From: Selaginella moellendorffii | Taxonomy: Eukaryota > Streptophyta > Lycopodiopsida > Selaginellales > Selaginellaceae | Direction of reading: 5' to 3' | NCBI RefSeq assembly: GCF_000143415.4 | Contig: NW_003314273.1 | Coordinates: 1,100,264-1,164,263 of the forward strand | DNA length: 64,000 nt | Notes under the pieces: model-generated | What the model saw: only the letters and a program-made list of their open reading frames with translations | What the model was told of the DNA's origin: nothing | Database searches by the model: none | Shown here: positions 23,989 to 36,486 of the stretch, in pieces | Numbering within the stretch: position 1 is the stretch's first letter | How the letters are laid out: every line of letters starts with the position of its first letter | Made by a program: the position numbers and the translations under genes

Positions 23989-26638
23989 TTTGGTATCAGA
24001 GAATGAGTCTCAACGAGTACTATACAATGAGATTGGGCAACTAGTCTCGTTGCATACGCAAAGATGAAAATGATGATCCGAGTGGGTACACGTTTGGTGC
24101 AAAGGATTCGCATTCGTTCCTTGGGTATGGATTCGGTTACCTTTTCGTACCGTAATAATGTGAGCTTGAGCTTGGGCTCACAAGAGGGATTGCATTGTTC
24201 TGTTTGCACGAGTTTTCGCTTGGGCTCGTAAGTGACGCACATTAGCAACTCAAGGCTACACTTTGAGTTGGCAGGATTAATTCTATTGGTGGTTCCATAA
24301 GTTGTTCCATGTACCGTGGGTGAAAGTAAACTTTCCCTAGGTTTGCTGTGAGTGGTAAATAGGCTGGTCCGTAGCTATTTAGCACAGCATTAGTGGGTCC
24401 TTCCTAGGCATGATTACAAATGGATCAATTAAGACTATAGGGATGAGTCTATTGATTCAAGTAATCATTGCTATATTCTCTCATAAACTTTTCTTGGATT
24501 GGATTGAAAGTAGTGCGAATGCAAGCTTGAGGTTTAGTCAAAGATGAGGTGATGCTTTCTATAAATGCATATATGGAGGTTGGGTTAGAGTCTCAACCCT
24601 CTAATGTTTGGGTTTGAGTCCCAACTTATTAAAATGTGGTGATGGTTTGGAATATGAAGATACTCATTTTTCAGTGATCATGGACTCTTAATAAAGAGAT
24701 TGGCTTGAGCCTTTTGAAATCAACATTTTCAACTAAGGCCTTTGTCCCCTAGACTTGCCAATTTGCTTAACAAATCTTCCGACTAGCGTAACATGGTCTC
24801 ATCTATAAGCATGAAAGAACCATTGGGCTGAAACAAAAAAAGAAAAACTAAAGAGTTCTAAGAAAGACAAACGAAAACTTTCATTCAAAGCCATCTCTTT
24901 AAGCACTTGGGAATTAGTTCCCTAACCTTGATAGCATTGCTTTATGGTAAGGTTCAAGACCATGCTTCTGTTATACCACTTTAATATTGCACAATCTCAT
25001 GAACTATTTATATTTATCTTTTTAGGTATCAACCTATTCAGAATTGTCTTTGAGAACATTGAAGGGACTTTATCCCTTAGCTTACTAAGGCTTCTCCTTT
25101 CACAAGATTTCTAATTGCTATATGGTCTAATATGGACAATTCCATACTTTAAACTCTCCATAACATCATAATTGTTAGTAATAACACCTTTGAGCACCAA
25201 CTTAATTCTCTACTCCTAACTTGCATAATTACTCTAAGTTATGCCCTTCGATTACTATAATTCAGTTTTATTCCTTTACTACTTCTTTTTAACCTCATAC
25301 ATTTCCTTTGGTTATTCTCTTCTAGGCTAGGAGGATAGCTTTGCACTTTCTAGCATGCCTTAGTAAGTATTTTTAGGGATGAACTTACCTGATAGCCTAA
25401 GAAGTAGTTCTTTAATTTGGATATTCTCACTTTATAATCCTACACATCATGATTAATGTTGCTTCTTATGGGCCTTTATATGCCTATCACTAACTTTGCC
25501 AAAATCCCTTTTGACTTTGTTTAATTTGGATAGATAGACTTTGGATTTGCTATATACTGCTTAACTTACTATATCGCAACATAAGTATTTATCCCCTTGC
25601 AGGATATATTTAACTTTTTTATCCCAATAAAAAGTCTTAGGAAGTTAATTTCTACCATATATTGCACCTTTTGCTTAATTGCCTCATAGTTGTCAAGTTC
25701 TACAACTCATTGATAATGCTTCCACACCTCTATCAGTATTTGGGTCACCACACTCTAACTGCATATATTTTAGCTTAGGCTATGCCATTCTCATTTCCAT
25801 TGGAATTCCTTTAGCAAGGGGTTCTTATGAACCTACTAGCTTGACCTTAATGCATCACACCTTGGCATATTTAGTGTTTCCACACCATCGGCTATACAAA
25901 CCTATTTTTACAACACTTCCCACTTGTGTCTAAGTCTTTGCCAAGATAATAATAGTCCTTTGTTGTGCCAACTATCAATTAACATTTGAACATAGTATTC
26001 ACATACAACTCTTCGCCAAAGTTGCTTTCTTCTGTAAACACCTTTTTAACAACTTTGGTATGGCATATTCTGCCATCAATGAGATATCTATTGTTATTAT
26101 ATTTAGATCTCATGATCCTCCCTGTCCTTCGCAAAGTATAACACACCTTAGTCCAAATGCTTCCACCAATCCTTTAGGATCATTCCTTGACTTCACTTGA
26201 GTTATCTAACTTTTCGACTTTACTAATTTGACGACCCATAAGGTCTTGGCTTAATGGCTACTTTTGACGTGTTCGCTTGCTGGAATACAACTTTTTGTAT
26301 TTATGTCCTACTCACAAGGACTATCTTTGCAAGTGTTATTCCGACACTTGATTATTTTTTGTTTCATATAGGCTGCTTTTGCCCTTTAGGATTATCTATC
26401 TATAAAATGAGAATACTGACTCATCCTCTAAGTACACCTCTAATTCTTTGGGTTGTTCCAGCATTTATTAAAGGTAGCCCCGGCTACCATTTCAAGGACT
26501 TGTGTCCTTTTCTGTATTTAACTTTTCACGATCATTAATTCCCATCTTAAATTCATAAGCACCATCTTCAACTATATGAGGATAATTCTATAACTCCTTT
26601 ATTGTCTCGGAGTTATCATTCTTCTATGATCCTAACTA
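23989..26638. other. AT-rich remnant DNA, no gene recognised
   Basis: After the primer-binding site the sequence has stops in every frame and no motif I can name. It is probably the eroded inside of the family-B element and marks the left flank of the 14-kb transposon. The short open frames here (for example 25679-25933 and 26254-26538) have no recognisable content. Confidence 0.55.
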
Positions 26639-26662
26639 AAGCTCTATTTCGTTAAAGTGGGA
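26639..26662 (+). repeat. Left terminal inverted repeat of the 14-kb unit
   Basis: 24 bases, identical to the reverse complement of 40639-40662. Preceded by ACTA (26635-26638). Confidence 0.8.
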
Positions 26663-27069
26663 ATTGTCATTATCCCACTTGTAAAATAAGGTTTCCAAAC
26701 CTTTATATAGTATATAAATATAACAAAATTCAACTGCATTGAGGCACATGCCATTTTATTTTAAACAAGGAAATGTCTACTCAATCACTTCTCACTGCTT
26801 CACCTCTCTCTTTTCCTTGTCATCGTTGTCCAATTTCTTTCCATCCTTTTAATATTGGCTCAGTTGCTCCGAGTCTAGGTGGAGCCCAAGTCCCCATTCA
26901 ATCTTTACGTTCCCCTTATTAATAAAACAACTTCGTAGACTTGTAATAACATGCTGTAACACTTCTAGTATAATGCAAATCCTCTCAAAGAATTGTCTTT
27001 TAATATTAATACAATGGCATGGAACCCCATGCCATAATAAGTTACATTTTTAAATAAATACATGCCATC

Positions 27070-29367
27070 TCAGACTGTTATTTTTTGCCTCCAACGCCTA
27101 TACAATAATCTTGGAATTTCATCACTCTCCACACTATCAGGATTTAAACCCAGTAGTAATGCCATCTCTTCTCTAATACGTCCACGCTCATGTTCAGTGG
27201 TCGAAGAACCCATCCGGTTGAGCAGATTATGGAGATGCGGATAGTGCTTGGCTAGACAATATACATGCCATAAATGATGACTGGTGTCTGTCCGATCAAA
27301 TGGCTTCTGATATACCGTTCCATTTGCCATTTGGTTGATTTCTGCAGCCACCTCCTGGACTGGCCGGTTCTCTATCACCATCGCTTCAAGCCGTTTTGCA
27401 AGGTCCCCCAGAACATACGGTTTCTTCTCCCTAGTTTCCATACTGCAAGAGATGGGGTGCACTGCATATGTGTGCGTGTTCGCTGCAGTTTTAATCGGCG
27501 AGTCATCGATGATGAGGATTTCACTTGACCTAGCAGTCCGGTTCATCACTACAGCCTCTGCCTTGACGAAGATGGGCTTGCTACCCCTCACATGGACCAT
27601 AGTCAAGCAATCCTCCTGCGTTAGGAGAAAGTCAAATGGTAATATTACTCGCGTCTGATCGTGCATCATCTGTAGCAACGTTAATGCATTGTGGCGCATC
27701 ATGGATGTCCAAACTCCCAATTGCAAATTGAACCCGGCCCTCTGTTTTAAGTGTTGCATGGTCATTATTAGATCCCGCAGTTTCTCCCGTGTGATTAATG
27801 TGAATCTGTCTCTTTTGACCAACTTGCGACCGCAGGCTTTGGAGGGTGCAGTGACATTCGAGGACGAGCCACGCTCATGGGAGAAAAGGACACCGTTTAG
27901 ATCAAAAACGATACAGTACTTTCGCCGTGACTCTGAAATGAAATGCGTTAGCATAAAAAATGGTACAAGTCAATTTTACCATCTACAATATTAGCGAATG
28001 GTGCTCCCGATGGTCGTTGAGAGGGTTTTGGTCGAGGAAACGTGAAGGGCGGAAATACTCTCCTCTGCAATGTGGGGTCAATCGCATCCGATGGCGTGTG
28101 GGCACATGCCATTTCAGCTGTAGACTCTGGTACAACTGGCTCAACAGTGGCATGGGGTGGTTCCGATGGCGTGTGATCACACGCCATTTCAGCTGGTGCC
28201 TCCGTTGGCAAAGTGGACATGACCGAACAGGCAGCAGGGGCGGTGTAGGGAGGTTCCAACGGCGCGTAGTCAGACGATTGGGCACACGTTGGAAATGAGG
28301 ATACGACCGGCTCGGCGGCTGGGGCGGCCTCATGTGGGTCCAATGGCGCCTGGTCACCGTCAGTTGGATACGTGGACAAGATTGACTCAGTGGTATGGGC
28401 AGCATCAAGTGGAGCGTGGTCAGCTTGCTTGGCGTTGATATGGATAGTAGCCTCCACCAGCTCTGATGACTCTTGCAGGCAAGTAGAGTCCACTGGCGGA
28501 TCCATATGCATGTCCAAATATCTCCCTTCGATTGAGATGGTATCCTCCCGTGCTACTAAAAACAAACTCATTAGCACATTGAATCGACTATACTGTATTT
28601 ACCATCAACTGCTATTGAGGAACTAGGACCGATATCACTTGGGCGCACTGCTGATTCTGAAGGATTGGACATACGTTTCGACCCTTGCTTGGCACTATCC
28701 TTCCTCGACACTAAAGGCTAGAGTTTGTATCTTAATTCAACTGAATAATCTCTACTTACCATTTCTTCTGCGACCTACATGGACAATGTTAGAAATGGTA
28801 AAAGGTTAGGAATGGATGTACTATTATTTACCTGATGGTTTGTCTTGTATGACCTTCCTCCGCTGCTCTTTGGCCACCTCAGGCTGGCCATCATCGTCAT
28901 CATCGTCATCGTCGTTATTGTGATCGTCACCATTGTGAGGACCATCCAAGTCCTCTTCGTCCTCCTCTTCTTCGTCCTCCTCTTCTTCATCCTCCTCTTC
29001 TTCGTCCTCCTCTTCTTTGTCCTCCTCTTCGTCCTTCTGCTCTTCCTGCTCATTATCTTTCTCTGGCTCCTCATCCCCCTCTTGCATTTCTTCCATAGGC
29101 TGCTCAGGCTGGATTGCTTGTTTTTCCAGGACCATCTTGGAAAAATCATCTGGCCGAGTCTCCATCTCAAAATACAAGACATCCATAGCCTGTTTAACAT
29201 GGTTTCTGCACGTTCTTGCACCTTTCAAAGACGACGAGATGAGAAAAACGTGGCCCTAACTTGAAAAGAATCCCTCATCCATTGTACCTCTCCATTGAGA
29301 TTGGGGAAGGGGAGTCCGCCATAGGAATCTGAGTCAGGAGGTGGTGACTGGCTGCTTTCACTCAGCC
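27070..29367 (-). CDS. 3' part of giant transposon gene: acidic and repeat linkers plus FCP1/NIF-type HAD phosphatase domain
   Basis: Probably continuous with the ParB-like gene across the 29438-29947 gap. Exons (minus): about 28832-29367, 28760-28774 (a 15-base microexon), 28603-28710, 27980-28555 and 27070-27932; introns are 47-57 bp and every clear junction is phase 1. The first exon encodes DSYGGLPFPNLNGEVQWMRD then an almost pure Asp/Glu tract; near 29248 a one-base frame change or a ~32-bp intron is needed. Exon 27980-28555 carries loose ~30-residue Pro-rich repeats (APLDPHEAAPAAE, HTPSEPPHATVEP). The last exon, 286 residues, has the HAD/NIF signature KYCIVFDLNGVLF and LIIDDSPIK. FCP1-family phosphatases act on phospho-Ser in Pol II tails and other proteins; here the second motif-I Asp is Asn (DLN), which would weaken or abolish catalysis. 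Confidence 0.7.
28845..29080 (-). repeat. Asp/Glu-coding microsatellite tract
   Basis: On the plus strand runs of CCTCTTCTTCGTCCT and CATCGTCATCGTC repeat. Read on the minus strand they encode an uninterrupted acidic segment (EEEDEEEEDEEEE and DDDDDDDD) inside the giant gene, probably a flexible, histone- or chaperone-like charged linker. Confidence 0.75.
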
Positions 29368-29437
29368 CTTGATTTGCAATGAATGGCATGAGCACACACG
29401 CCATAACCGTGAGGCATTACCTATCATCTTTTCATTG

Positions 29438-29947
29438 NNNNNNNNNNNNNNNNNNNNNNNNNNNNNNNNNNNNNNNNNNNNNNNNNNNNNNNNNNNNNNN
29501 NNNNNNNNNNNNNNNNNNNNNNNNNNNNNNNNNNNNNNNNNNNNNNNNNNNNNNNNNNNNNNNNNNNNNNNNNNNNNNNNNNNNNNNNNNNNNNNNNNNN
29601 NNNNNNNNNNNNNNNNNNNNNNNNNNNNNNNNNNNNNNNNNNNNNNNNNNNNNNNNNNNNNNNNNNNNNNNNNNNNNNNNNNNNNNNNNNNNNNNNNNNN
29701 NNNNNNNNNNNNNNNNNNNNNNNNNNNNNNNNNNNNNNNNNNNNNNNNNNNNNNNNNNNNNNNNNNNNNNNNNNNNNNNNNNNNNNNNNNNNNNNNNNNN
29801 NNNNNNNNNNNNNNNNNNNNNNNNNNNNNNNNNNNNNNNNNNNNNNNNNNNNNNNNNNNNNNNNNNNNNNNNNNNNNNNNNNNNNNNNNNNNNNNNNNNN
29901 NNNNNNNNNNNNNNNNNNNNNNNNNNNNNNNNNNNNNNNNNNNNNNN
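29438..29947. other. Assembly gap (510 N)
   Basis: A run of 510 N inside the giant minus-strand gene. An unknown number of small exons is hidden here. Confidence 1.
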
Positions 29948-29963
29948 TATGTCATGATCGTAC

Positions 29964-32900
29964 CTGTTTCGGAACTCTCCTTATCACTCTCCGAGGCCTC
30001 CCCCTCCTCCACTGGAGGCATGTTGTTCCGTTTGATTTCCTCGACGTGATCTGCAAGAACATTAGTTAATTGCGTGGGGCCACACGCCATCAAACCTTCA
30101 GGTTCTTGTCGTGAGGTCTGCGCTGCTTGCCCTAGTCTCTTTGGAATTTGAGCTGCAAGAAGCAATGGCATGAGAATTCACGTATAACAAAAATGATTGG
30201 TACCTCTCGTCCGTTGTACTTGGCTGGTGCTTGCCTGTTTTGCCTTTGAAGAAGTGTCTCCTGCAAGGAATGGCATGAGACCACACGCCATTGCAAATAT
30301 AATTTGTACCTCCTTTTTTCCTATTGCTTGTCTGTTTGTCCTTCTTCGACGCGCCACCAGTGCGCTTTTCAGTCCTCGTGTCTGAATATTCACAACGATC
30401 TATAATCAAAATGGCGTGAGGCCTCACGTGACCTTACCTTGTGCAGGTTGTGACCTCGGCCTAACATCAGTAGCTGTTAACGCCGTTTCAGCATCTGGGG
30501 GTGGCCACGCTCCTGCATACAGAGCTTGTGAGATAACATTTAAACTTAAAGTGCGTACTCACCAGGTTCGTAGAGAAGATACTGTTTTTCTTTGGCAACT
30601 GTAATTATATGCTCCATTGAAGTCACCTCTTCAATGGAGTTTGTCACCGCAACACACGGGACACCCTTGAGTAGTGCGGCTCGAAAGAATAGTCCGCCGC
30701 AGTTGTACTCGACAACGCATTTGCCCTTGGAGTCACCCGCTATTGCGTTGAAGACCCAGCTGAGCATTTCCCATGCTGCACCTGGAGCTTTCTTTGGATT
30801 CGAAAGCTCCATAGCCGTCTTCAGTTCCTCAGGCACGGGTAAATTGACCTCCCTCAGATCAATTCGATCGGCCTTGTCGAACGAAGCTGGGAAGTCACTC
30901 CAGTCCCACTCTGTTGCAGGACCAATAACAAGGGCGACTGTGAAGATGCGGACATTCGTCGGTATCTTCTTCTTAGCCATTATCCCATGGATCTCCCGCA
31001 TCTCCTTGCCTTTCAACCGAGCCTTCACCTCGTTCAAGGCCTTCTAGAACTTGTGATAGGATTCGGAGTCGTAGATCATATAGTGGACTGAAGATTCCAC
31101 CTCCGCAAGTCCCACCATTAAGTCAATGATGGAGCTGACTTCGTCTGCATGAGTGATCTCCTCGTTTGTGAAGTCCATCACACAAAAGATGTTCTTGACC
31201 TGCTCATCTCCGCGGGAAACGATGCTCCTCCACCTTTGATCCTCATCCGAATTCACGTATACCCGGTAAGGTTCTCGATAGGCCTCTGCTGCGGGGTCGA
31301 GCTGTTTCTGAAGCCGGCGGTCGACATCCCTCTTAATGAAATTTGGATACTGATCCAACTTCTCAGCTTTACTTTTCGTGGCATCCCGCAGCAGATCGAT
31401 GAACTTGGGGGCCCCCTTCACGTACTCGTCGATGTCTTCATTTGACAACTCTAGCGCTTCCATCATCTCTTGCGTGGTGTCGATGCTCACCCTCTCCATG
31501 GCCACTTGCTCGAAGATCCAATCCTTCAATAGCGCACGAGCTCTCAGAGTCATGCACATGTCCTCGTATGTCACAATATGGCCGAGAGTCATTTTGGTCT
31601 TGTTGAAGACTACCTCACCACGTAGAAGAGCATTAGCCACTGTCAGAAGGTCGTCGTCGTCTAGAGACCGCGAGAAACGCAAGGCGTTGAGCTTCAAATC
31701 ATTGGGCTTCCGGCCGTCCTCCACACCCATTAAGTTTAGCAACTCCCCGTCATGGTACCTCCTTAGCACATCTACCCATTTGTCAAAAACAACTTTTGTC
31801 GCGAGTAGAATGTTATGGATGCTGAGTGTGTCATTGACCCCCAGTGTTTTCGAGAGAACACTCGAGAATTCCTGCAATGGAAATGGCGTGAGGCCACATG
31901 CTATGCCACATGCAACGAGGCTTACCTGCCAGGCGCTAGTTGCTAATGCACGTCCTTGTCCTAGTTTTTGTGGCTTCTTCAGTTGAACCCAGAGCTTCCG
32001 TGTTCGTGCCAATGTCTCGTGCAGACCCGATTTGTAGCACGTTTCTTGCTTGACATTCTGCGCGTGGGAGATGTATATGATAGATCGGAGGGGCGAGTTG
32101 CCTTTTATCAGGCGGACAACTCTTGTCTTGAAGACTTTCTTCACCTCCTCGCCCACCATAATATCCACAACTATCTGTTGCATCGCCAAGCTAGAATGCT
32201 GCCCGGAGACGGCATAGAACCGGATGTTCTGATCGTCCAACACCTTCCTATTGATCAAGTCTGGAAACCTCGTCTCGCCCTTCATTGTTCGGTAGTAGGG
32301 GATCACGTCTGCGATGTCGGGTGTTACTGGACTTGCCAGCATCTTCTGCTTCAGTTTCTCCACCCACTCATCAGATACTAGCCTGTGGTTGTATTTGCTT
32401 TGGATCTCGATACGGCTCACGTCGATTGTATATACTTTGTTGGAATAGTAACAAGTACTATTATCTGCGACGATTTTTGCTGCCTCTTCTTGCTCTTTCT
32501 GCTCTTTGCGGCTCTTCTTTTTGGTGGGTGTAGTGTTCGAACCCGAGGCAATGGCATCACCGAGTAGCTTCTTTTTTGGAGCAGCAGAGTCGGACGTCGG
32601 CTTGAGCTTGACCACCCTTTTTTGCTTCGGGGTAGTTTCCAGATCGACCCCCTTCCCCTTTGCTTCGCAAACTGGAGGCACTCTCAACGGCTCAATGTTG
32701 GAATATAGTTTTTGAACATCGCCGTAGGTGAGGTCCGTGGATTCCATGTGATCTTCATAGACCCGCAGCGTCTTTGAAATTGTGGGCCTCCTGGACAACC
32801 TCTCCCTAGCTCCCTCTAGGAATTCCTCATAGCCGCTGCCCCCCTCCGGGAAGCCGCTAGGATGTGCAAGGTGGATCTTGAAGGCGGACGCTGTCTCTAC

Positions 32901-33104
32901 CACAAGTGCCAGTCCATATTCTTGCATGGAACTGCATGGAGTGTCTGTCACTTGGATGAGGATCCCTATGCATTCTTTTCTCCCACCATCTGTGTTGTAC
33001 AGCATCAGATCCTCGCCTTCCATCCCGAAAGTCCAACTGGTGAGCTCCTCCCCCTTCTCTGCATCCACATTGACAGTGGCTGGAAGAAGAACGCAATTCC
33101 TCGC
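29964..33104 (-). CDS. ParB-like / degenerate DNA-methyltransferase-like protein, 5' and central part of giant transposon gene
   Basis: Exons (minus): 31926-33104, 30563-31871, 30438-30512, 30310-30399, 30204-30260, 30096-30152, 29964-30050, then into the gap. All join in frame, about 950 residues. A Lys-rich linker (residues ~150-215) precedes a ParB/Srx-like domain (32160-32440): YTIDVSRIEIQSKYNHRLVS, EWVEKLKQKM, then FYAVSGQHSSLAMQ in place of the usual GEHR box. A long helical region follows. The C-terminal part (30580-31040) resembles the ParB-linked N6/N4 DNA methyltransferase fold: ALVIGPATEWDW where a DPPW/SPPY loop is expected, and CVVEYNCGGLFFRAALLKGV where the SAM-binding FxGxG strand is expected; both motifs are altered, so catalysis is doubtful. 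An in-frame TAG (31044-31046) splits the frame. Possible 5' exons lie at 33253-33480. Domain calls rest on motif reading. Confidence 0.65.
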
Positions 33105-33483
33105 CTGTTCAAAAATGCACAACAATTAGAGCTGACAGATGAAAAGCTAGCAGCTGGAAATAACGTGAGGCCACACGCCATTCACCACTGCATCAGATGT
33201 CTTGAGGCTGCATCCTAAGATGGCGTGAGGCTACACGCCATCTGTAACCGGACTGCACTCGAGAGCCCAATCGGTGCATGCCAATGTTGCTACTGAATGG
33301 CATGTGGCCTCATGCCATTTTCTACTTGGCCTAAAAGACTTACCATTTGAAGCCGAATGGAGGCCGTGACAATCGAGGCCGGACTCGCTGGCGAATGTGC
33401 ACTGTGTGTGCAGCGGATCGTAGCAGCAAGGCTACTCTGCCACTTACAGTTGGAGAGTGGTGCTGAAATCTCCCGGGACGCCA

Positions 33484-36400
33484 AGTGGGCTGCGTGTGGG
33501 TGGCGGAGTGGGCGGCGGAGTTGGCGGCGAAGTTACAAACTGGGTGTGTCTTGAAGTGGACGCCGATGCACACGAGCGCGATGCGAGCGCGAGTGTGATG
33601 CAAGCGCGAGTGGACGCCGATGCACACGAGAAACCTGTAGAGAAGTGAGCGTGATCGCGAGTGGGAGCGCGATGCGAGCGGGAGCGCGAGTGTGATGCGA
33701 GCGCGAGCGCGAGTACAAAGCAAAATGCAAAACCTAACCTCACACGCGCGAAATGTCACAACGGTTGGTAATCCCGCCACGTCATCATTCCTCGGACTTG
33801 GGCGCCACCATTAATTTCTGGATTGCCGCGCGCATGCAAGCACGCAAAATCCAAAAGAAATCCGCAACGTTATCATTCCTCGGACTGCATGCACGCGAAA
33901 TCCAAAAGAAAGATCATGATTGGGATATCATTTAATACCCTCGCTATATTTATACCATGCATGATTGGATATTCCAAAGCATCTTGTATTTCCAAAAATG
34001 GCAGATGTTCAGCTAAATAAAGAAATTCTATCTGTTTCTATTTTTCTATCAAATCAATATTATAGCGTGTGGGCTCATGCAATTTTGAACCAAAGAAACC
34101 CAAAAAACGTTGGACCCAAAATATTTTGAAAAAACCCAAAAAACCCTAAACATTTTAAACCCAAAAATCCAGGCGTCCTGTGGCGTTATTCCTTGAATGG
34201 CGTGTGGGCGCATGCCATTTTCAGGGCCAAATGCTGAATGGAGAAAAATTCCCTTTCAGTGCAAATGCTGCAAGAGGCAGATGCCGAGCACAAAGGACTG
34301 TAACTACCTCACATGACACAGATAAACTTTTCTCTATTTGGCAAAGATAAACTTTATAGCGTGTGGGCTTATGCAATTTTGAACCCAAAAAATGCACCAA
34401 AAAATTCTCGGCGTCATCTGGCATTATCTCTTGAATGGCGTGGGGCCGCATGCCATTTTCAGGGGCACATAGGAGTATATTCCTAGGATATTCTGACACG
34501 CGCGAGATTTTTTTGAGTTTTCTGGAGATCCAACCGTTAGATCGCAACTAGATTTTACAGAATGGTATACAATGTCTTTCTTGATGACCCTGCAAAGAAG
34601 CATCTCGATCGGACACCACATGAGACCACACGAGTCTTACAATGTTTCAGGGGCATTTGCCATAGATCCGACCGTTATTTTGCTCCAAGATTTTACAGTT
34701 TGGTGTGCATTGACCTTTCCATCGAAACTGCAAAGGGACATCACAATCAGATGCGGGATCACAAGAAACTAACTTCACTAACTCTGGTTTCACCAAGATC
34801 TACGTAAGGAGTTATGAAATGAAAGGACCCTCTCTATTGAAATGTGTTTATGGTCCTAGGGGCATTGTGACATATCAAAGGATTTTGCATCAAGTTCTGT
34901 ATTTGCATGTTTATCAAGCTACTGAATTGCTAAACCCTAAACCCTAAACATGTGGCAAATGCTGCGTGAAGAAAGATGCCCTTTCTGGGCAAATGCTGTA
35001 AGAGGCAGATGCCGAGCAGATGTATCTCAGGCTAGCGAAGGGGACAAACGAAAGCTAGCTATAAACATGACGGGATGCAAATAGATTACTAGGCTGGTCC
35101 TGCGAAAATCAAAAACCATAATTGAAAACATTGAAAATGCAAAAAGAAAAGTTTATAATATTTTTGAATTTTAAGCAACCAAAGGAATGTAAGTAGGGCA
35201 TGTGTTTGTAAGTTTAAAAATGCCTCAACCACTTAAATTCCCAAGTAAATAAAGCTGTTTCTATTTTTGGTACAGGTAAACTTTATAGCGTGTGGGCTCA
35301 TGCAATTTTGAACCCAAAAATGCACCAAAAAATGCTCGACTAGCATTATTCTTTGAATGGCGTGTGGCCTTATGTCGAGCATTATTCTTTGAATGGCGTG
35401 TGGCCTTATATTGCCATAAATGGACGTACACACACAGCGTAATTATTCCTTTACACGGCGAATAATCTTGGCGCGGATCGCTGACATGGCATGGCAAAGT
35501 TCGAATCACTGACATGGCACAGCTGGATCGAGGCAAGGACATGATGTGACAAAGTTCAACCTCCGACAGCAAAGTCTAGAAGCTACTCAGTTTGAAATTT
35601 GTCAGAGGAATCATAAGATCTGGTTTGTCAGAGGATTTGATGTGACGTTCAAGCGTGTGTTATTTTTGAATTCTCGAACTCATTCCTAGGTCTATCATTT
35701 TTGTGCGCCGTGTTCTTGGTTCCGCTGAGCGCAGTGAGCGCTGCTTGTGTAAGCGGCGTTGTGGGCTGTGGTTTATGCGTCTACGAGCGGTTGCGGCATT
35801 GCGAGCGCCATTGCGAGCGGCAGTTTATGCGAGTGGCAGTTTGTGCGAGCGGCGCTACGAGCAGTTGCGGTGTTGCGAGCGGTGCTACGAGTAGTTGCGG
35901 TGTTGCGAGCGGCACTGTCTTTGGTGTGGCTACCGCTTCCTCTTGATATTCGGCATTTGTGCTTCCTGGTATGTTCACCATGGAATGGCTTAGGACCACA
36001 TTTAGAAATGGCATGAGGCCACATGCCATCTTGGGCCCTTGCAATTTCATGGCTAGCGTATTGTCATGTATGTTTTTACTTGCCTGCAGCTGTGTGTATA
36101 TCAAGATGGCATGAAGCCTCATGCCATCTTTGGCCCCTGCTAGCCTATTGCCATATTCCTTTTGCCTTGCTGCAATTGTATATATTTTTGTATGGGTGAC
36201 TAGTCACGCACACAAAAATATATACAGTTGCAGCAAGGCAAAAGGAATATAGCAACAGGCTAGCGTATTGTCATGTATGTTTTTACTTGCCTGCAGCTGT
36301 GTGTATATCAAGATGGCATGAGGGCTCATGCCAATTTTGTGAATGCGAAATTTCACGTGGGTGTCAATAGCATGTTTGAATAATGGCATGTGGCCTCATG

Positions 36401-36486
36401 CTATTGAGGTTGTTTGGTATGTTATGATTTAGGCCATTCTCTAATCATTTTTTGTATGGTCTTAACTTCTTTTCTGCACTTTCAGA
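33484..36486. promoter_or_regulatory. Central spacer between the divergent transposon genes
   Basis: Three kilobases without a convincing gene. It holds about a dozen of the palindromes, two GC-rich tandem tracts built on GCGAGCGCGAGT-like units (33545-33720) and TTGCGAGCGG-like units (35790-35920), two copies of an AAATGCTGYRAGAGGCAGATGCC stretch (34260s and 34985s), and short telomere-like AAACCCTAAACCC at 34931-34949. Since the two large genes diverge from it, it must hold both promoters, and perhaps the sites bound by the transposon proteins (inference). Confidence 0.5.
36139..36264. repeat. Near-perfect 53-bp inverted repeat with 20-bp loop, nested in a direct repeat
   Basis: Arms 36139-36191 (begins GCTAGCCTATTGCC) and 36212-36264 (ends AGCAACAGGCTAGC) pair almost completely around a 20-base spacer. 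It sits between two direct copies of a ~75-base block (about 36052-36128 and 36259-36335) that each end in the short palindrome. Only 220 bases separate it from the start of the plus-strand gene. Confidence 0.8.

Noticed and set aside
28845-29264. Plus-strand open frame rich in Leu/Phe/Val that looks like membrane segments
   Set aside because: It is the antisense of the Asp/Glu-coding tract of the minus-strand gene.
29362-30171. Open frames running through the N gap
   Set aside because: They exist only because N codons are not read as stops.
34931-34949. Telomere-like TAAACCCTAAACCCTAAAC
   Set aside because: Under three repeat units; too short to be a telomere scar. Used only as weak support for a plant genome.
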